From: Bacillus sp. ISL-51
Lineage (GTDB): Bacteria > Bacillota > Bacilli > Bacillales > Bacillaceae
DNA length: 64,000 nt
Direction: 5' to 3'
NCBI RefSeq assembly: GCF_018613535.1
Contig: NZ_JAGGQB010000002.1
Coordinates: 224,562 to 288,561 of the forward strand
In this document: piece by piece, positions 17,701 through 25,724 of the stretch
Layout: every line of letters begins with the position of its first letter
How positions within the stretch are numbered: position 1 is the first letter of the stretch
The notes under the pieces: model-generated
The model's database searches: none
Told to the model about the DNA's origin: nothing
Seen by the model: the letters and a program-made list of their open reading frames with translations, nothing else
Made by a program: the position numbers and the translations under genes

Positions 17701-17912
17701 ATTACACCGTCCTTATCCTTGAATACCACTTGATTCTCTTCGAATAGGAAACGCGCGTCAGGGTGGGAGGCGTCTGCTACAAAAGAAAAAGAAGAGCCCT
17801 TGTTGAGCTCTTCTTTGTATTTAGCATCCCAGAACGTACAGGTTTCTCGTCCGTGGCTGGACAGCACTGTCAATAATTTATCATCTGGTGAAAGTATATA
17901 AATGTCAGCCAT
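14715..17912 (-). CDS. phage tail endopeptidase / tail-associated lysin-fibre protein
   Basis: A 1065-aa protein. The N-terminal 390 residues look like the prophage tail hub/endopeptidase (Tal, minor structural protein) family. They follow the Dit gene, the classic Dit-Tal order. Residues about 420-515 are an Fn3 domain (PSNVVIKPMFQNVALTWDY). The middle has a hexapeptide-like repeat (AKIADAAVGSAAIANAAIKK). The C-terminal 300 residues are beta-rich and probably contact the host surface. It starts with MADIYILSP behind ggaggtccggtc. No obvious wall-hydrolase domain is seen. Confidence 0.85.
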   Translation of the reverse strand: MADIYILSPDDKLLTVLSSHGRETCTFWDAKYKEELNKGSSFSFVADASHPDARFLFEENQVVFKDKDGVMRLFVIKELDDTSEEGEINTQVTCEAAMMELAETFVKDFRPTDKTAQFVLDNVLSRSRWVAEVTAELGVNSTTFYKKTALECIADVINIWGGELQDTIEFDGNKVVKRIIKILPRRGKDSGKRFESDKDTTNIRRTVISYPVTALWGYGASIASTDEEGEETGGYSRFIDFSEVEWKKSKGDPVDKPLGQEWVGDPDLLERLGRLKDGKLIHREGQFNNEDITEPEELLKATYNHLITTACKTEINYELSVQLLESVPGHEHEHTELGDTTIAIDRNFAIPIETSQRVISMEYDITDPENTCVVEIGQFLSALQKDGRLEQIESVIEKNRGTWESKPDAGEVTDGSFPDKAPPVPSNVVIKPMFQNVALTWDYDPSSYIAAYEVYASQVNGFTPLKENRIFRGKTGGYEHFTGVNEVWYYRLRSINTRGTASEFTDQFSATTQRILTDDIVFGAITKEKLAELAVDADKLSRNFDDANILPGSLLDSNWWYAYSGSKYTIDKKEFNEMTISQDGAKAFGVCQLSVKQTMSLVKDQVYTLSFEVKRNNTTDISWNHLKKGSTFISLDSSGLTDISNYPADEFKRVNIQFTAPETGNNYTIGLGGRGSDDNSNCSYVVRKIQVRKGTIIKEYGYSPYDVALVDGVITNNYLANLAVGSANIQSAAITSAKIADAAVGSAAIANAAIKKAHLGTAIIDTAHIIDGAITNAKIANLSADKITAGTIKGITIEGSLIKGARFEPISNSDSLTAYIEAGTIYQRKRANKGLRYDVLELTASSFSQRRQAEDTSGNVEYDINRVLIENGTITIDGGKTFPEETYTSALKIYSQNQIDTRDSAGTYFDFLLNNEVVMQLKNTVNYDGLVGDRYEAVLEHKKSRFVIRNKDSGWEFLQVMSPFASKGGSFGPVKYRINESGDVMLRGFLRKMGAGELRDYVICSLPEEVAPEYQQIFPAYVWNGTGKERFTVYPSGDIKLFYGPTDGREYEVSISNIHFRPKDK

Positions 17913-17924
17913 GACCGGACCTCC

Positions 17925-18689
17925 TTACAAATATGCCTCATTAAATTTGATGCTGCTCTTATGACTGAACTTGATTTTAACTGGCGTCCTGGGCGGCAGC
18001 AGAAACCAATCTGATTGAATTTGAAGTGCTGTCATGATTAAATTACCGCTGCAAGTGACCTTTCTTTTTGCTGAATCAATTACAAGTGTGTCACCTGCGA
18101 TGAAATCGTACAGCAGCTTGATCGTTTTCGATACAGATCCATCAGCATTAAGAAGAGCCACCTCATATGAAGTGGCTTTCTCTTCAAAGATGCATACAAT
18201 TGTCGGGTCTACAGCTGCATAACCCGGATTAGTGATAGTTTGAACACCTGAATTAAATTCAAAATCCTTCGCCGGGCCGTATTTTTTTGGATCAGGACAG
18301 ATAAAAGTCAATGTTGCAGTCTGAAAGCCTCCCTGTTCTTCGCCTTCTGAAATGCTTTCAAAGACAGCATTATAGACTCTGTCAGGCTCATCGTGAAAAA
18401 TTAACGGTTTAGGCTCTTCAGTATGCAGAATAAAAGTCAGTTCCTCCTGCTTTTTCTTCAGCTCTTCTTCACTACGGAAGGCAAAAAGAACCTCAACGGT
18501 TATGACTCTTACAGGAATTCTTGTGTCCCGCAGGAAACCTCCCGGACGATTCCCTATAGTGGCTGTATTCACTTCCCTCCCTGTCACGCCTCGGCCGCCC
18601 GTGGACTTTACATAAAAGAAGGGTGATATATCAATGCCGTCAAACGTGATTTTCCATTGGTTTGGCAGCAGCTCCTGATAATTAATCAT
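17925..18689 (-). CDS. distal tail protein (Dit, Sipho_tail family)
   Basis: A 254-aa tail family protein (NQWKITFDGIDISPFFYVKS at the start, then GNRPGGFLRDTRIPVRVITV). It is the hub that joins tail tube and base plate. Its start overlaps the tape-measure stop by 8 bases, and it precedes the Tal-like gene, as in SPP1-type phages. Confidence 0.88.
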   Translation of the reverse strand: MINYQELLPNQWKITFDGIDISPFFYVKSTGGRGVTGREVNTATIGNRPGGFLRDTRIPVRVITVEVLFAFRSEEELKKKQEELTFILHTEEPKPLIFHDEPDRVYNAVFESISEGEEQGGFQTATLTFICPDPKKYGPAKDFEFNSGVQTITNPGYAAVDPTIVCIFEEKATSYEVALLNADGSVSKTIKLLYDFIAGDTLVIDSAKRKVTCSGNLIMTALQIQSDWFLLPPRTPVKIKFSHKSSIKFNEAYL

Positions 18690-21600
18690 TAAATCTCACC
18701 CTCCTTGCGTTTGACCTTTTTTGTGCGTTTGTGACAGGCTTTTCTACTCCTTGACCGACCTTCTTGCTGTCCATCTCAATAACAATCATTCTGTCAGGCA
18801 ATTCAAGGTTCCGGATGTCCGCGCTCAATTCTTTTCTAACCGTGCCGAGTTCGCTGCTAGAAATGGATGTGTCATATGCAAAATTCATATCCTCTTGCTG
18901 AATAGTCATGGCATCACTGACGGCTCCCATAGCTTTCTGAACAGTGCCGATACCATTCTGAATCCCCACAGCGATACCGGCAGGAACCATGATCCCCACC
19001 TGATCCCGCATCAATCTGGATGGGGAATGGATTTTCAATTTTTTCTTAATGGTTTTCTCAATTGTCGATGCGATGGAGTTTGCTTCTTTCGCCAGCTCGC
19101 CCTTCATATTCTTCATTCCAGAAATAATGCCGGCCATTGTATTTGATCCGATGGCTTTGCCGCTTTTCTTGAGAGAACCAAGTTGTTTTACATCGACTGT
19201 AAGCTCCCCAATTTTGCGGAGATAGTCATTTTTCAGAAGTGCCAGTTCTTTATTTGCGGCCGAGCGTAATTCAACTATTTTCTTAGTTGTCTCGTTTTTC
19301 AGTCCGGTTAATTCTTGTTCCGCCTGAGTGCTCGCCAGCTTATGCTTTTCCTGCCACAGCTTGACATACTCATTTAACTCGGAATCTGTCATGCGTGAAA
19401 TCGCATTAATTTGATCAGCTGACCCGACACCCATTTCTTTCAATTCGTCTGTGAACGCCTTCGGTGCCCGACCTGCTATTTTTGAAATGTCATTGTTGAA
19501 CGTTTTGATCTTGTCCAGCTGCTTTTTAAGATTTGCAGTCAGCTTGGAGCCGTTCACTTTTTCACTTGAGACATCGTCAAATAGACCGATGGCGTTATAA
19601 ATCGCGTCTGTTCGGTCTTGCAGTTCCTTTTTATAGGCATCGTTGGCCGCCTTAATATCGGCAGTCAGTTTATCATTCACACTTTTGAATTTTGAGAGAT
19701 AAGTATTGTTTGCAGAAAGAATGCCCTTGTTAAGTTTGTCAGCCGCTTTCTTTTCGGCTTCCTTCTGCTTTCTAGCCTTATCAGCCATCGTTTTTTGAGT
19801 CTGATAGATTTCCCGTTGAACCTTTATTTGCTGGTCAGAATTCAGCTTGTTCTTCTTCTTGATTTTCTCAAGCATTTTGATATAGGTATTCCCGCTGATT
19901 TTTCCTGTATCGTATTTTGCCTCAGCTTTCTTAATCTGATCTGATACTTTCTTGGTATAAGCCAGTTTCGCCTTCGCTTCCTTGCGCTGCTGCTCTTTCA
20001 GTAGCTTCTTCTGTTTATCAGAGGCGCTTTTGGATGCCTGATATATCTCGCGCTGGATTTTTCGATTTTGCTCGCTGGTAAGCTTGTTTTGCTTCTGAAT
20101 CTTCTGCAATGTTTTGATATACGTATCGGCGCCCATTTTCTTGGTGTCATACTTCACTTCAGCGTTCTTAATTTTGTTGGATACCTTTACCTCAGCCGCC
20201 TTCTGAGCCGCTTTTGCTGCTTTTGCCGCGGCCGCTTTTACTTTGGCCTGAGATTTATCAATACCTGCAGCCATACCGGTACCGACATGATAACCGACCT
20301 GGTCACGCATTACCCTTGACGGAGAATGAATCCCCAGAAGTTTTTTCATGCCGTTAGGTATAGCATTTGCCATTGATTTTACTTTGCTCGCTAATGCTCC
20401 CGCCATGCCTCCGATACCGTTTATTAAGCCTTGGATGATGTTACGGCCAATGGACTTGAGATTGATGCCTTTAAAAAACTTCATGACACCATTCCAAATG
20501 CTGACGATACGTTCTTTTGTTGCTTGGATACGGTTTACGATTTGTGCTTTCATGTAACTGAATGCTGTAGAAGCCGCACTTTTAATGCCGTTCCAAATGG
20601 ACATCACTTTGCTTTTCACTGTATTCCAGAGGCTTATTACGCTGTCTCTCGTCGCTACAATTCTATTGACGATTTGCGCCCGCATGTAGTTGAAGGCTGT
20701 TACAGCTGCACTTTTTAAAGCATTCCAGACAGATGTTACTTTGCTTTTTATCGCGTTCCACAAACTGACCATTTTGTCTCTGGTTACAATAATCCGATTC
20801 ACAATTTGTGCGCGCATATAGGTAAAAGCAGTCACCGCAGCACTTTTCAGGGCATTCCATATGGACGATACTTTACTCTTAATTGCATTCCATATGCTGA
20901 TCATTTTGTCTCTTGTCGCGATGATCCTGTTAACGATCTGCGCCCGCATATAAGTAAAGGCTGTGACAGCAGCCGTTTTAAGACCTGACCAAATTGAGGT
21001 AACGGTGTTCTTTATACCGTTCCATATTGAGGTCGCAGTCTTCTTAATTCCATTCCAGACAGAAGAGGCGAATGATTTTATCGCATTCCAGACCGTAGTG
21101 AAAATGGTTTTGTAAAGATTGAATTCCCATTTGAAGAAAGCAGACAGGCCAGTCCAAATGGTTTTGGCTGCCGTTACAATTCCATTCCAAACAGTGGAGA
21201 AGAACGACGTTATTGCGTTCCATGTTGATGTTGCCGCTGTTTTAATGCCTTCCCATACAGATTGGAGCCACTGAGATATGACGCCCCAAACTTGAAGGGT
21301 GTACTGCTTGACCTTATCCCAATTGGCAATAATGAGAACAACTAAGGCTATAACTGCCGCCGTAATCCACCCGATAGGCCCCATTGCGATGACCCATGAT
21401 GCTGCCATGCGCGCCGCATTTGCCGCTGCTTGAGCCGCCAGAATGACCAAGCGTTTACCAAATAAGATCATTTGCTTAATTCCTGCCGCCAACATTGACA
21501 CAAATGAACTGATTTTTGCCGCGGTCCACGCCGCTGCCATACGTGTTGCTTGGGCTACTGATTTTGCTGCTAAAACAGTTATTCTGGCAATGAAAAGTCC

Positions 21601-23760
21601 CATCTGCTTAATGCCGTTTTTCAGCATTGTTATAAAAGAACCGATTTTCATCGCAGTCCATGATGCTGCCATTTTCACAGCATTAGCTGTTGTCTTTGCT
21701 GCCATAACGGTATATCTCGCAATGAATTGCCCTATAGTAGCTATCGCTGATTTTAATTGGGTGATCAATCCGGCCATTCTAATTCCGGATGCGGCAGAAC
21801 TGAAACTCCGAATATATCGAGCAGCAGTCATAAAATCTTTAAGTCCGTTCGTAACAGCGCTGACCGCTACTATCGCCGGAACAATGGCTCTTAAAGCACC
21901 GATTAATGAAATGCCTGCCGCAATGAACTTCCCGATTGCCGGGTTTGCTTCCATCGCTGCATTAGTAAATTTCAAAAACCCGTTTACATTCTCCAAAATC
22001 GTTTTACCGAGTGGAGCCATGCCAACAAGCAAGTTGATGATAGTTTTCGCGATCTGCCCCAATGTGCTCCATACTGTAGGGCCGTTGGTCTTGATATAGT
22101 CAATGAACGATTGAAATTCTTTTGTTTTCGTAACGCTGCCAGCCCACTCATTGAACCGCTTGGTCAGGTCTACGAGAGATGTCATCATGTCTTGAGACAT
22201 AGGAGCGAACCCGGTAAACAGCTTTGTCAGACCGCCCGAAAAGTTTCTGATGATCTGTAGCAGTTTTGGGCCGTTTGTTTTTGTATACTCCACGAAAGCC
22301 TGAAATTTCTTTGAAGAACCCAAGTTCGCTGACCATTTCACCCATGATTGGGTTATTCCTTCGATGGATTTCGTCATGCTCTTTCCGGCCGGCCCGAATG
22401 CTACGATCAAATTGAAAACTGTCCGTAAGACGTTCCCGGCAGATCGGCCGAATGAAGCAAATGCCCCCGGAGCTTCTTTGTTCAGATAAGAAATGAATCT
22501 CTGCATGTCCGGAGCTTTAAAAGCTTTGTCCATGCTTTTCGCCAGTCCCACGCCCTCTTTCGCCAGTCCGTCAAACATTGGAATGAGTGAGTTGAGAGCG
22601 AGTTTAAACGTATTTAGAGACATACCGAATGTTTTCAAGATCGGCTTTTGAACCATCGTACCGATGTCCCGCCAATTGTCTTTGAAGTCTTCGAGGTTCT
22701 TTAATGCCTCTCTCTCTTCTTTTCCAAGAGATTTTTGCAGATTATTGATCTGTTTCATGATTTTAGCGCGCTCTTTTGCGCTTGTTGCATTGTCCAGCTT
22801 CTCCTGCAGCTTTGCAAGGTCTTCAGATGCTTTGAATACACCGCTTATTGAAGTAATAGCCAGGGCACCGAATGCCGCCGCGCCTGTTCCCGCTGTTGCA
22901 AAAGCACTGGTTAACCCCATAACCCCGCCAGCTGCCACCCCGAGCATAGGACCCAATGAGCCGATTACCCCGACAATACTTGCAAGGGCTGGCGAGATTG
23001 CAGGAAGTAGGGACGTTAATGCCCCGGCAATTGAATGACCGATGACTGTTGAAACTGAGTTTGTGATCTTGGCAAGCCTGTTCATTGACGTTTCAAACCG
23101 ATCAATTCGAGCTTCTATACTAATCCATACTCTTCTCGGCAAGGAGGCCAGAGCAGCGCGTGCGGTTGCCACAGAGCGCATAAGCGCAGCCGTGTTTCCG
23201 TTTATGACCGTGGTAATTCTGTTTGGCAGTGAAGCCAAAGCAGAACGGACAGCCGAAACCCCGCGCATGATAGGCGACGTGGCCGCATTAAAAGTGGTAG
23301 TTACGTTATGAGATACTGATGCTATTGCTGACCGCGCAACAGCGACAGCACGCCCTAAAGGAGTGGGATTTCCGTCTATCGTCGTTGTGATTCTGTTCGC
23401 CACCGCCGATAGCCCTGCTTTAGCGCGTGCCAATGCGGAAGATAACGGTCGCACATTCCCCATTAATTGCGTGGTGACAGTTTGGGGAATCTGTCTTAAT
23501 CTTTGCTTCGCCCAATTGATGGCCCGAGTTAAAGGGTCTGAATCCGCATCTAAATCAACTCGCGTGCGTTCATGTCGATGAACAAAATTATCTATTTGTT
23601 GCGATGCCTGCCGTACTCTTGCCTGAAAGCTGGCAATCTCGGCATCAATCTCGACTGTATGATGATCAGCCATCCGGCGCATTATATCATTGACACGATC
23701 CATACTACGATTAAATTTTCGTGTCTGTGCTTCAACTATTGCTGTCAGTCTTTCGATCAT
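18682..23760 (-). CDS. tail tape measure protein
   Basis: A 1692-aa protein that sets tail length. The N-terminal helical region has repeated short units (NRITTxxxGNxxxLxxAVxxARxAL). A hydrophobic stretch covers about 250-310. The centre contains four tandem 44-residue repeats (AQIVNRI motif) preceded by WNxI repeats. Lys/Ala-rich coiled coils follow, with two copies of IHSPSRxMRDQVG. The frame is open to 23814. I chose the ATG at 23760 (IERLTAIVEAQ), which follows the preceding stop by four bases with GGGGTGAG as its site. Confidence 0.92.
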   Translation of the reverse strand: MIERLTAIVEAQTRKFNRSMDRVNDIMRRMADHHTVEIDAEIASFQARVRQASQQIDNFVHRHERTRVDLDADSDPLTRAINWAKQRLRQIPQTVTTQLMGNVRPLSSALARAKAGLSAVANRITTTIDGNPTPLGRAVAVARSAIASVSHNVTTTFNAATSPIMRGVSAVRSALASLPNRITTVINGNTAALMRSVATARAALASLPRRVWISIEARIDRFETSMNRLAKITNSVSTVIGHSIAGALTSLLPAISPALASIVGVIGSLGPMLGVAAGGVMGLTSAFATAGTGAAAFGALAITSISGVFKASEDLAKLQEKLDNATSAKERAKIMKQINNLQKSLGKEEREALKNLEDFKDNWRDIGTMVQKPILKTFGMSLNTFKLALNSLIPMFDGLAKEGVGLAKSMDKAFKAPDMQRFISYLNKEAPGAFASFGRSAGNVLRTVFNLIVAFGPAGKSMTKSIEGITQSWVKWSANLGSSKKFQAFVEYTKTNGPKLLQIIRNFSGGLTKLFTGFAPMSQDMMTSLVDLTKRFNEWAGSVTKTKEFQSFIDYIKTNGPTVWSTLGQIAKTIINLLVGMAPLGKTILENVNGFLKFTNAAMEANPAIGKFIAAGISLIGALRAIVPAIVAVSAVTNGLKDFMTAARYIRSFSSAASGIRMAGLITQLKSAIATIGQFIARYTVMAAKTTANAVKMAASWTAMKIGSFITMLKNGIKQMGLFIARITVLAAKSVAQATRMAAAWTAAKISSFVSMLAAGIKQMILFGKRLVILAAQAAANAARMAASWVIAMGPIGWITAAVIALVVLIIANWDKVKQYTLQVWGVISQWLQSVWEGIKTAATSTWNAITSFFSTVWNGIVTAAKTIWTGLSAFFKWEFNLYKTIFTTVWNAIKSFASSVWNGIKKTATSIWNGIKNTVTSIWSGLKTAAVTAFTYMRAQIVNRIIATRDKMISIWNAIKSKVSSIWNALKSAAVTAFTYMRAQIVNRIIVTRDKMVSLWNAIKSKVTSVWNALKSAAVTAFNYMRAQIVNRIVATRDSVISLWNTVKSKVMSIWNGIKSAASTAFSYMKAQIVNRIQATKERIVSIWNGVMKFFKGINLKSIGRNIIQGLINGIGGMAGALASKVKSMANAIPNGMKKLLGIHSPSRVMRDQVGYHVGTGMAAGIDKSQAKVKAAAAKAAKAAQKAAEVKVSNKIKNAEVKYDTKKMGADTYIKTLQKIQKQNKLTSEQNRKIQREIYQASKSASDKQKKLLKEQQRKEAKAKLAYTKKVSDQIKKAEAKYDTGKISGNTYIKMLEKIKKKNKLNSDQQIKVQREIYQTQKTMADKARKQKEAEKKAADKLNKGILSANNTYLSKFKSVNDKLTADIKAANDAYKKELQDRTDAIYNAIGLFDDVSSEKVNGSKLTANLKKQLDKIKTFNNDISKIAGRAPKAFTDELKEMGVGSADQINAISRMTDSELNEYVKLWQEKHKLASTQAEQELTGLKNETTKKIVELRSAANKELALLKNDYLRKIGELTVDVKQLGSLKKSGKAIGSNTMAGIISGMKNMKGELAKEANSIASTIEKTIKKKLKIHSPSRLMRDQVGIMVPAGIAVGIQNGIGTVQKAMGAVSDAMTIQQEDMNFAYDTSISSSELGTVRKELSADIRNLELPDRMIVIEMDSKKVGQGVEKPVTNAQKRSNARRVRFND
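20458..20986 (-). repeat. four tandem 132-bp repeats inside the tape measure gene
   Basis: Units of 44 codons carry the motif (F)xYMRAQIVNRI at about 20945, 20813, 20681 and 20549. The first two are nearly identical. Such repeats let tail length change by recombination. Confidence 0.75.
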
Positions 23761-23764
23761 TCCC

Positions 23765-24085
23765 TCACCCCATTCCTTGTCCGGATTTTGCAAAGTGGTT
23801 GCGGATTGCATCATTAAACCGCTGAACCCCTTTGGCTCGTTTGCCGAGCTCGTTTACATCTGACTTGCGCCATTTGTCGTTATCGCCAGTGATATTGCGC
23901 TCCAATTGGCGTCTGGCCTTCTTTGCATCAAACATTTTCGTTTCTTTGGGGCGCTTCTCATTCATGGCGTAACGGTGAAACATGGCGTTTCTTGCCATAA
24001 GCTCCAATTCATCTATTTCTCGCAACTTGGCCCCTTTGAGCAGAAGTTTGTACTCGTTAGGAGTCCATGACATGATTAAATCCAC
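23765..24085 (-). CDS. tail assembly chaperone, T part (probable -1 frameshift extension of G)
   Basis: A 106-residue basic, helical segment (EYKLLLKGAKLREIDELELM...). The only starts are a GTG at 24085 and an ATG at 24073, with poor ribosome sites. The frame is open upstream through the end of the G gene and lies exactly one base back (-1) from it. It would encode GIDYDQIITNSAHWLG as the junction. This is the lambda G/GT arrangement: between tail tube and tape measure, acting as chaperone on the tape measure. I could not find a canonical X-XXY-YYZ heptamer in the last 25 codons of G, so the slip site is unresolved. Confidence 0.7.
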   Translation of the reverse strand: MDLIMSWTPNEYKLLLKGAKLREIDELELMARNAMFHRYAMNEKRPKETKMFDAKKARRQLERNITGDNDKWRKSDVNELGKRAKGVQRFNDAIRNHFAKSGQGMG

Positions 24086-24120
24086 ATCATAAACCCCAAG
24101 CCAATGTGCGGAATTCGTAA

Positions 24121-24627
24121 TTATTTGGTCGTAGTCGATCCCGTTCTCTCTTTGTATGCCTCTTTCATCATCTTCAAGACTTCCTTGCCGTTCTCTTCGT
24201 CCTCCAGCCGCTTCGCTTCCATTTCCGGCGTTTCGTTCGGAGCCGGTTTCTTCCCTTTGTTCATCTTCTCCATCATCTTCCAGCGCTGACGGATCACGCC
24301 TTTGAAAAAACCCGCTGAGTCCAGTGTTGTGAATGCTTCATTGATCATCTTGTCAATTGCCTCGCCTGTCTCGTCTTCATCAATGATTTTCATGATTGCT
24401 TCTTCAATAGCCTCAGTTGAAGGCTTTTCTTTCTTCAAGTAAGCCAGAGCGCAATCCCAAAAAGCAGAAAGATACGAAGCCTCTTCGTTGAGCAAGCTCA
24501 TGTAAATATTCATTGTGCCGCCTTTGCCCTTTTCGTCCTCAGTGGAGTATTTTTCGTTTGCTAACCTGTCAAAAGCAAAGTCGCAACGTGATTTGTATTC
24601 TTTATCTCCGATAGTTAAGTAAGCCAT
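24121..24627 (-). CDS. tail assembly chaperone, G part
   Basis: A 168-aa acidic, helical protein (YLTIGDKEYKSRCDFAFDRL; later EMEAKRLEDEENGKEVLKMM). It lies between the tail-tube gene and the tape measure, the invariant place of the G chaperone of siphophages. The ribosome site ggaggttttataa precedes the ATG. A terminator just upstream separates it from the very highly expressed tail-tube gene. Confidence 0.8.
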   Translation of the reverse strand: MAYLTIGDKEYKSRCDFAFDRLANEKYSTEDEKGKGGTMNIYMSLLNEEASYLSAFWDCALAYLKKEKPSTEAIEEAIMKIIDEDETGEAIDKMINEAFTTLDSAGFFKGVIRQRWKMMEKMNKGKKPAPNETPEMEAKRLEDEENGKEVLKMMKEAYKERTGSTTTK

Positions 24628-24654
24628 TTATAAAACCTCCGATTATTTTTGTAT

Positions 24655-24684
24655 GTTAAAAAAGAGCCCGGGAAACCCGGACCC
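24655..24684 (-). terminator. partial terminator after the major tail protein
   Basis: The minus-strand hairpin CCGGG-ttt-CCCGG, with flanking pairs, is followed by TTTTTT. It begins at the stop of the second Fn3 module and probably attenuates transcription into the chaperone and tape-measure genes. Confidence 0.8.
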
Positions 24685-24941
24685 TATGATTCCTTTTCTG
24701 TTCGTATCGTAAAATTGGCCGATCGTTCCGATTCCCCGGCCGAGTTCACTGCCGACACGTTAAAAATGTAGGCGGTGTCCGGTTTCAGGTTAGGATTCGA
24801 CGTGTACGAATTCTTTGAGACAGTCGCTATTTTTGCATAAAATCTGTAAATGTTGTAAGATGTCGCCCCTTTCACCGCATCCCATGAAAAACTCACCTGA
24901 TTTGAAGTGACGCTTTTCGCAGTTATATTGCGGGGTACGTT
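24684..24941 (-). CDS. second Fn3 module of the major tail protein (double +1 frameshift product)
   Basis: Read after the second recoding site: 85 residues from NVPRNITAKSV to RTEKES, an Fn3/Ig-like domain with SWDAVKGATSYNIYRF and NVSAVNSAGES. It has no ribosome site or sensible start of its own; the nominal open frame begins inside the preceding module out of context. It ends with TAG with no CCC before it, so the ladder stops here. Expected full product is 174+85+85 = 344 residues. Confidence 0.8.
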   Translation of the reverse strand, partial: NVPRNITAKSVTSNQVSFSWDAVKGATSYNIYRFYAKIATVSKNSYTSNPNLKPDTAYIFNVSAVNSAGESERSANFTIRTEKES

Positions 24942-24948
24942 AGGGCGT
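24940..24948 (-). other. +1 recoding site 2 (ACG-CCC-TAA)
   Basis: At the end of Fn3 module 1 the frame reads ACG CCC TAA C. Skipping the T lets Pro-tRNA move from CCC to CCT and continue with AAC GTA CCC into module 2. It is identical over nine bases to site 1 and placed exactly 256 bases downstream of it. Confidence 0.8.
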
Positions 24949-25197
24949 AACCGCTTGTGTTTGCGTAACAATCTCAGCCATTGAGGACTCGCCCGCATCG
25001 TTCACAGCAGAGACGTTGACCGTTAATTTCGTGTCGGCCGCAATTCCTGTCAAGGTGTGGGATGTGCCTGTGACAGTTGCGTCCAGCTGCTTGCTTGCTC
25101 CCCTATAGACCTTATAAGAAGTTGCCCCATCTACCGCATCCCATTTCACGGTCACGCTGTCAGCCGTAGCCGTGAACGATAGATTTTGGGGCGCCTT
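24940..25197 (-). CDS. first Fn3 module of the major tail protein (single +1 frameshift product)
   Basis: Eighty-five residues from KAPQNLSFTATAD to TQTQAVTP, an Fn3/Ig-like domain with KWDAVDGATSYKVYRG and NVSAVNDAGES. It is reached from the tail-tube frame by a +1 shift at site 1, giving a 259-residue protein. SPP1 gp17.1* and Listeria phage PSA are known precedents in which +1 shifting adds such a domain to about a quarter of the tube subunits. Ig-like domains decorate the tail surface and may bind host glycans. Confidence 0.83.
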   Translation of the reverse strand, partial: KAPQNLSFTATADSVTVKWDAVDGATSYKVYRGASKQLDATVTGTSHTLTGIAADTKLTVNVSAVNDAGESSMAEIVTQTQAVTP

Positions 25198-25204
25198 AGG
25201 GCGT
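25196..25204 (-). other. +1 recoding site 1 (ACG-CCC-TAA)
   Basis: The tail-tube frame ends ACG CCC TAA G. A slow stop codon in the A site next to CCC followed by T is the classical +1 slip context. The new frame AAG GCG CCC CAA opens straight into the Fn3 module. Confidence 0.83.
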
Positions 25205-25720
25205 AGTGCTTTTAGTACCGAAATCTTCAAAGCCTTTAGCGCCGGCCGATGATTTAATTGTTTCCAGCACATCATCAGGGATCGCGGGCAATTCTCCCTT
25301 AAAGGTTTTTCCTAATACCGGTAGGGTGACTGAGACTTCGACAAAGCCATCCTGTGGAGAGCCTGATTCTAAACTTTCGATGATCGCATGCCCATAAACG
25401 GCAGGGTGTTTGCCCTCAGCATTTTTGTTGATATTCGCCTTCCAGACTTTAATTGCTTTTTCGTCGTCAAATGCTTTTTCAATCGCTTCTTGTCCTGGAT
25501 CGGTAACGGCAGCAAAATACGTCAATTCAAAGCTTTCGTTTTTCGTACCATATCCAACGATCCGGCCTGACTTTGTGGACTCGTCTAGTGTATCTTGTTC
25601 TTTCGTGTGTGATCCTTCCGTCTGAAAGGCAATAAATAGACCTTCGCCATCTTTTGCATCCATTGGCTGCACAAAGAAAATCTCATCTTTACCGTTTAAT
25701 AAATCTGGCATTTCTTTCAT
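25196..25720 (-). CDS. major tail (tube) protein
   Basis: A 174-aa tail-tube protein (PDLLNGKDEIFFVQPMDAKD at the start, later GFVEVSVTLPVLGKTFKGE) of the phi13/TP901-type major tail family. It forms the hexameric rings of the siphophage tail. It lies between the tail-terminator gene and the chaperones. A fraction of ribosomes is predicted to extend it with one or two Fn3 domains (see the recoding sites). Confidence 0.9.
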   Translation of the reverse strand: MKEMPDLLNGKDEIFFVQPMDAKDGEGLFIAFQTEGSHTKEQDTLDESTKSGRIVGYGTKNESFELTYFAAVTDPGQEAIEKAFDDEKAIKVWKANINKNAEGKHPAVYGHAIIESLESGSPQDGFVEVSVTLPVLGKTFKGELPAIPDDVLETIKSSAGAKGFEDFGTKSTTP

Positions 25721-25724
25721 CCTC

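Noticed and set aside
24684..25275. Frame changes after the tail-tube gene as sequencing errors
   Set aside because: Both breaks fall at the same nine-base CCC-TAA context known for +1 recoding, with equal spacing. Two random errors would not do this.
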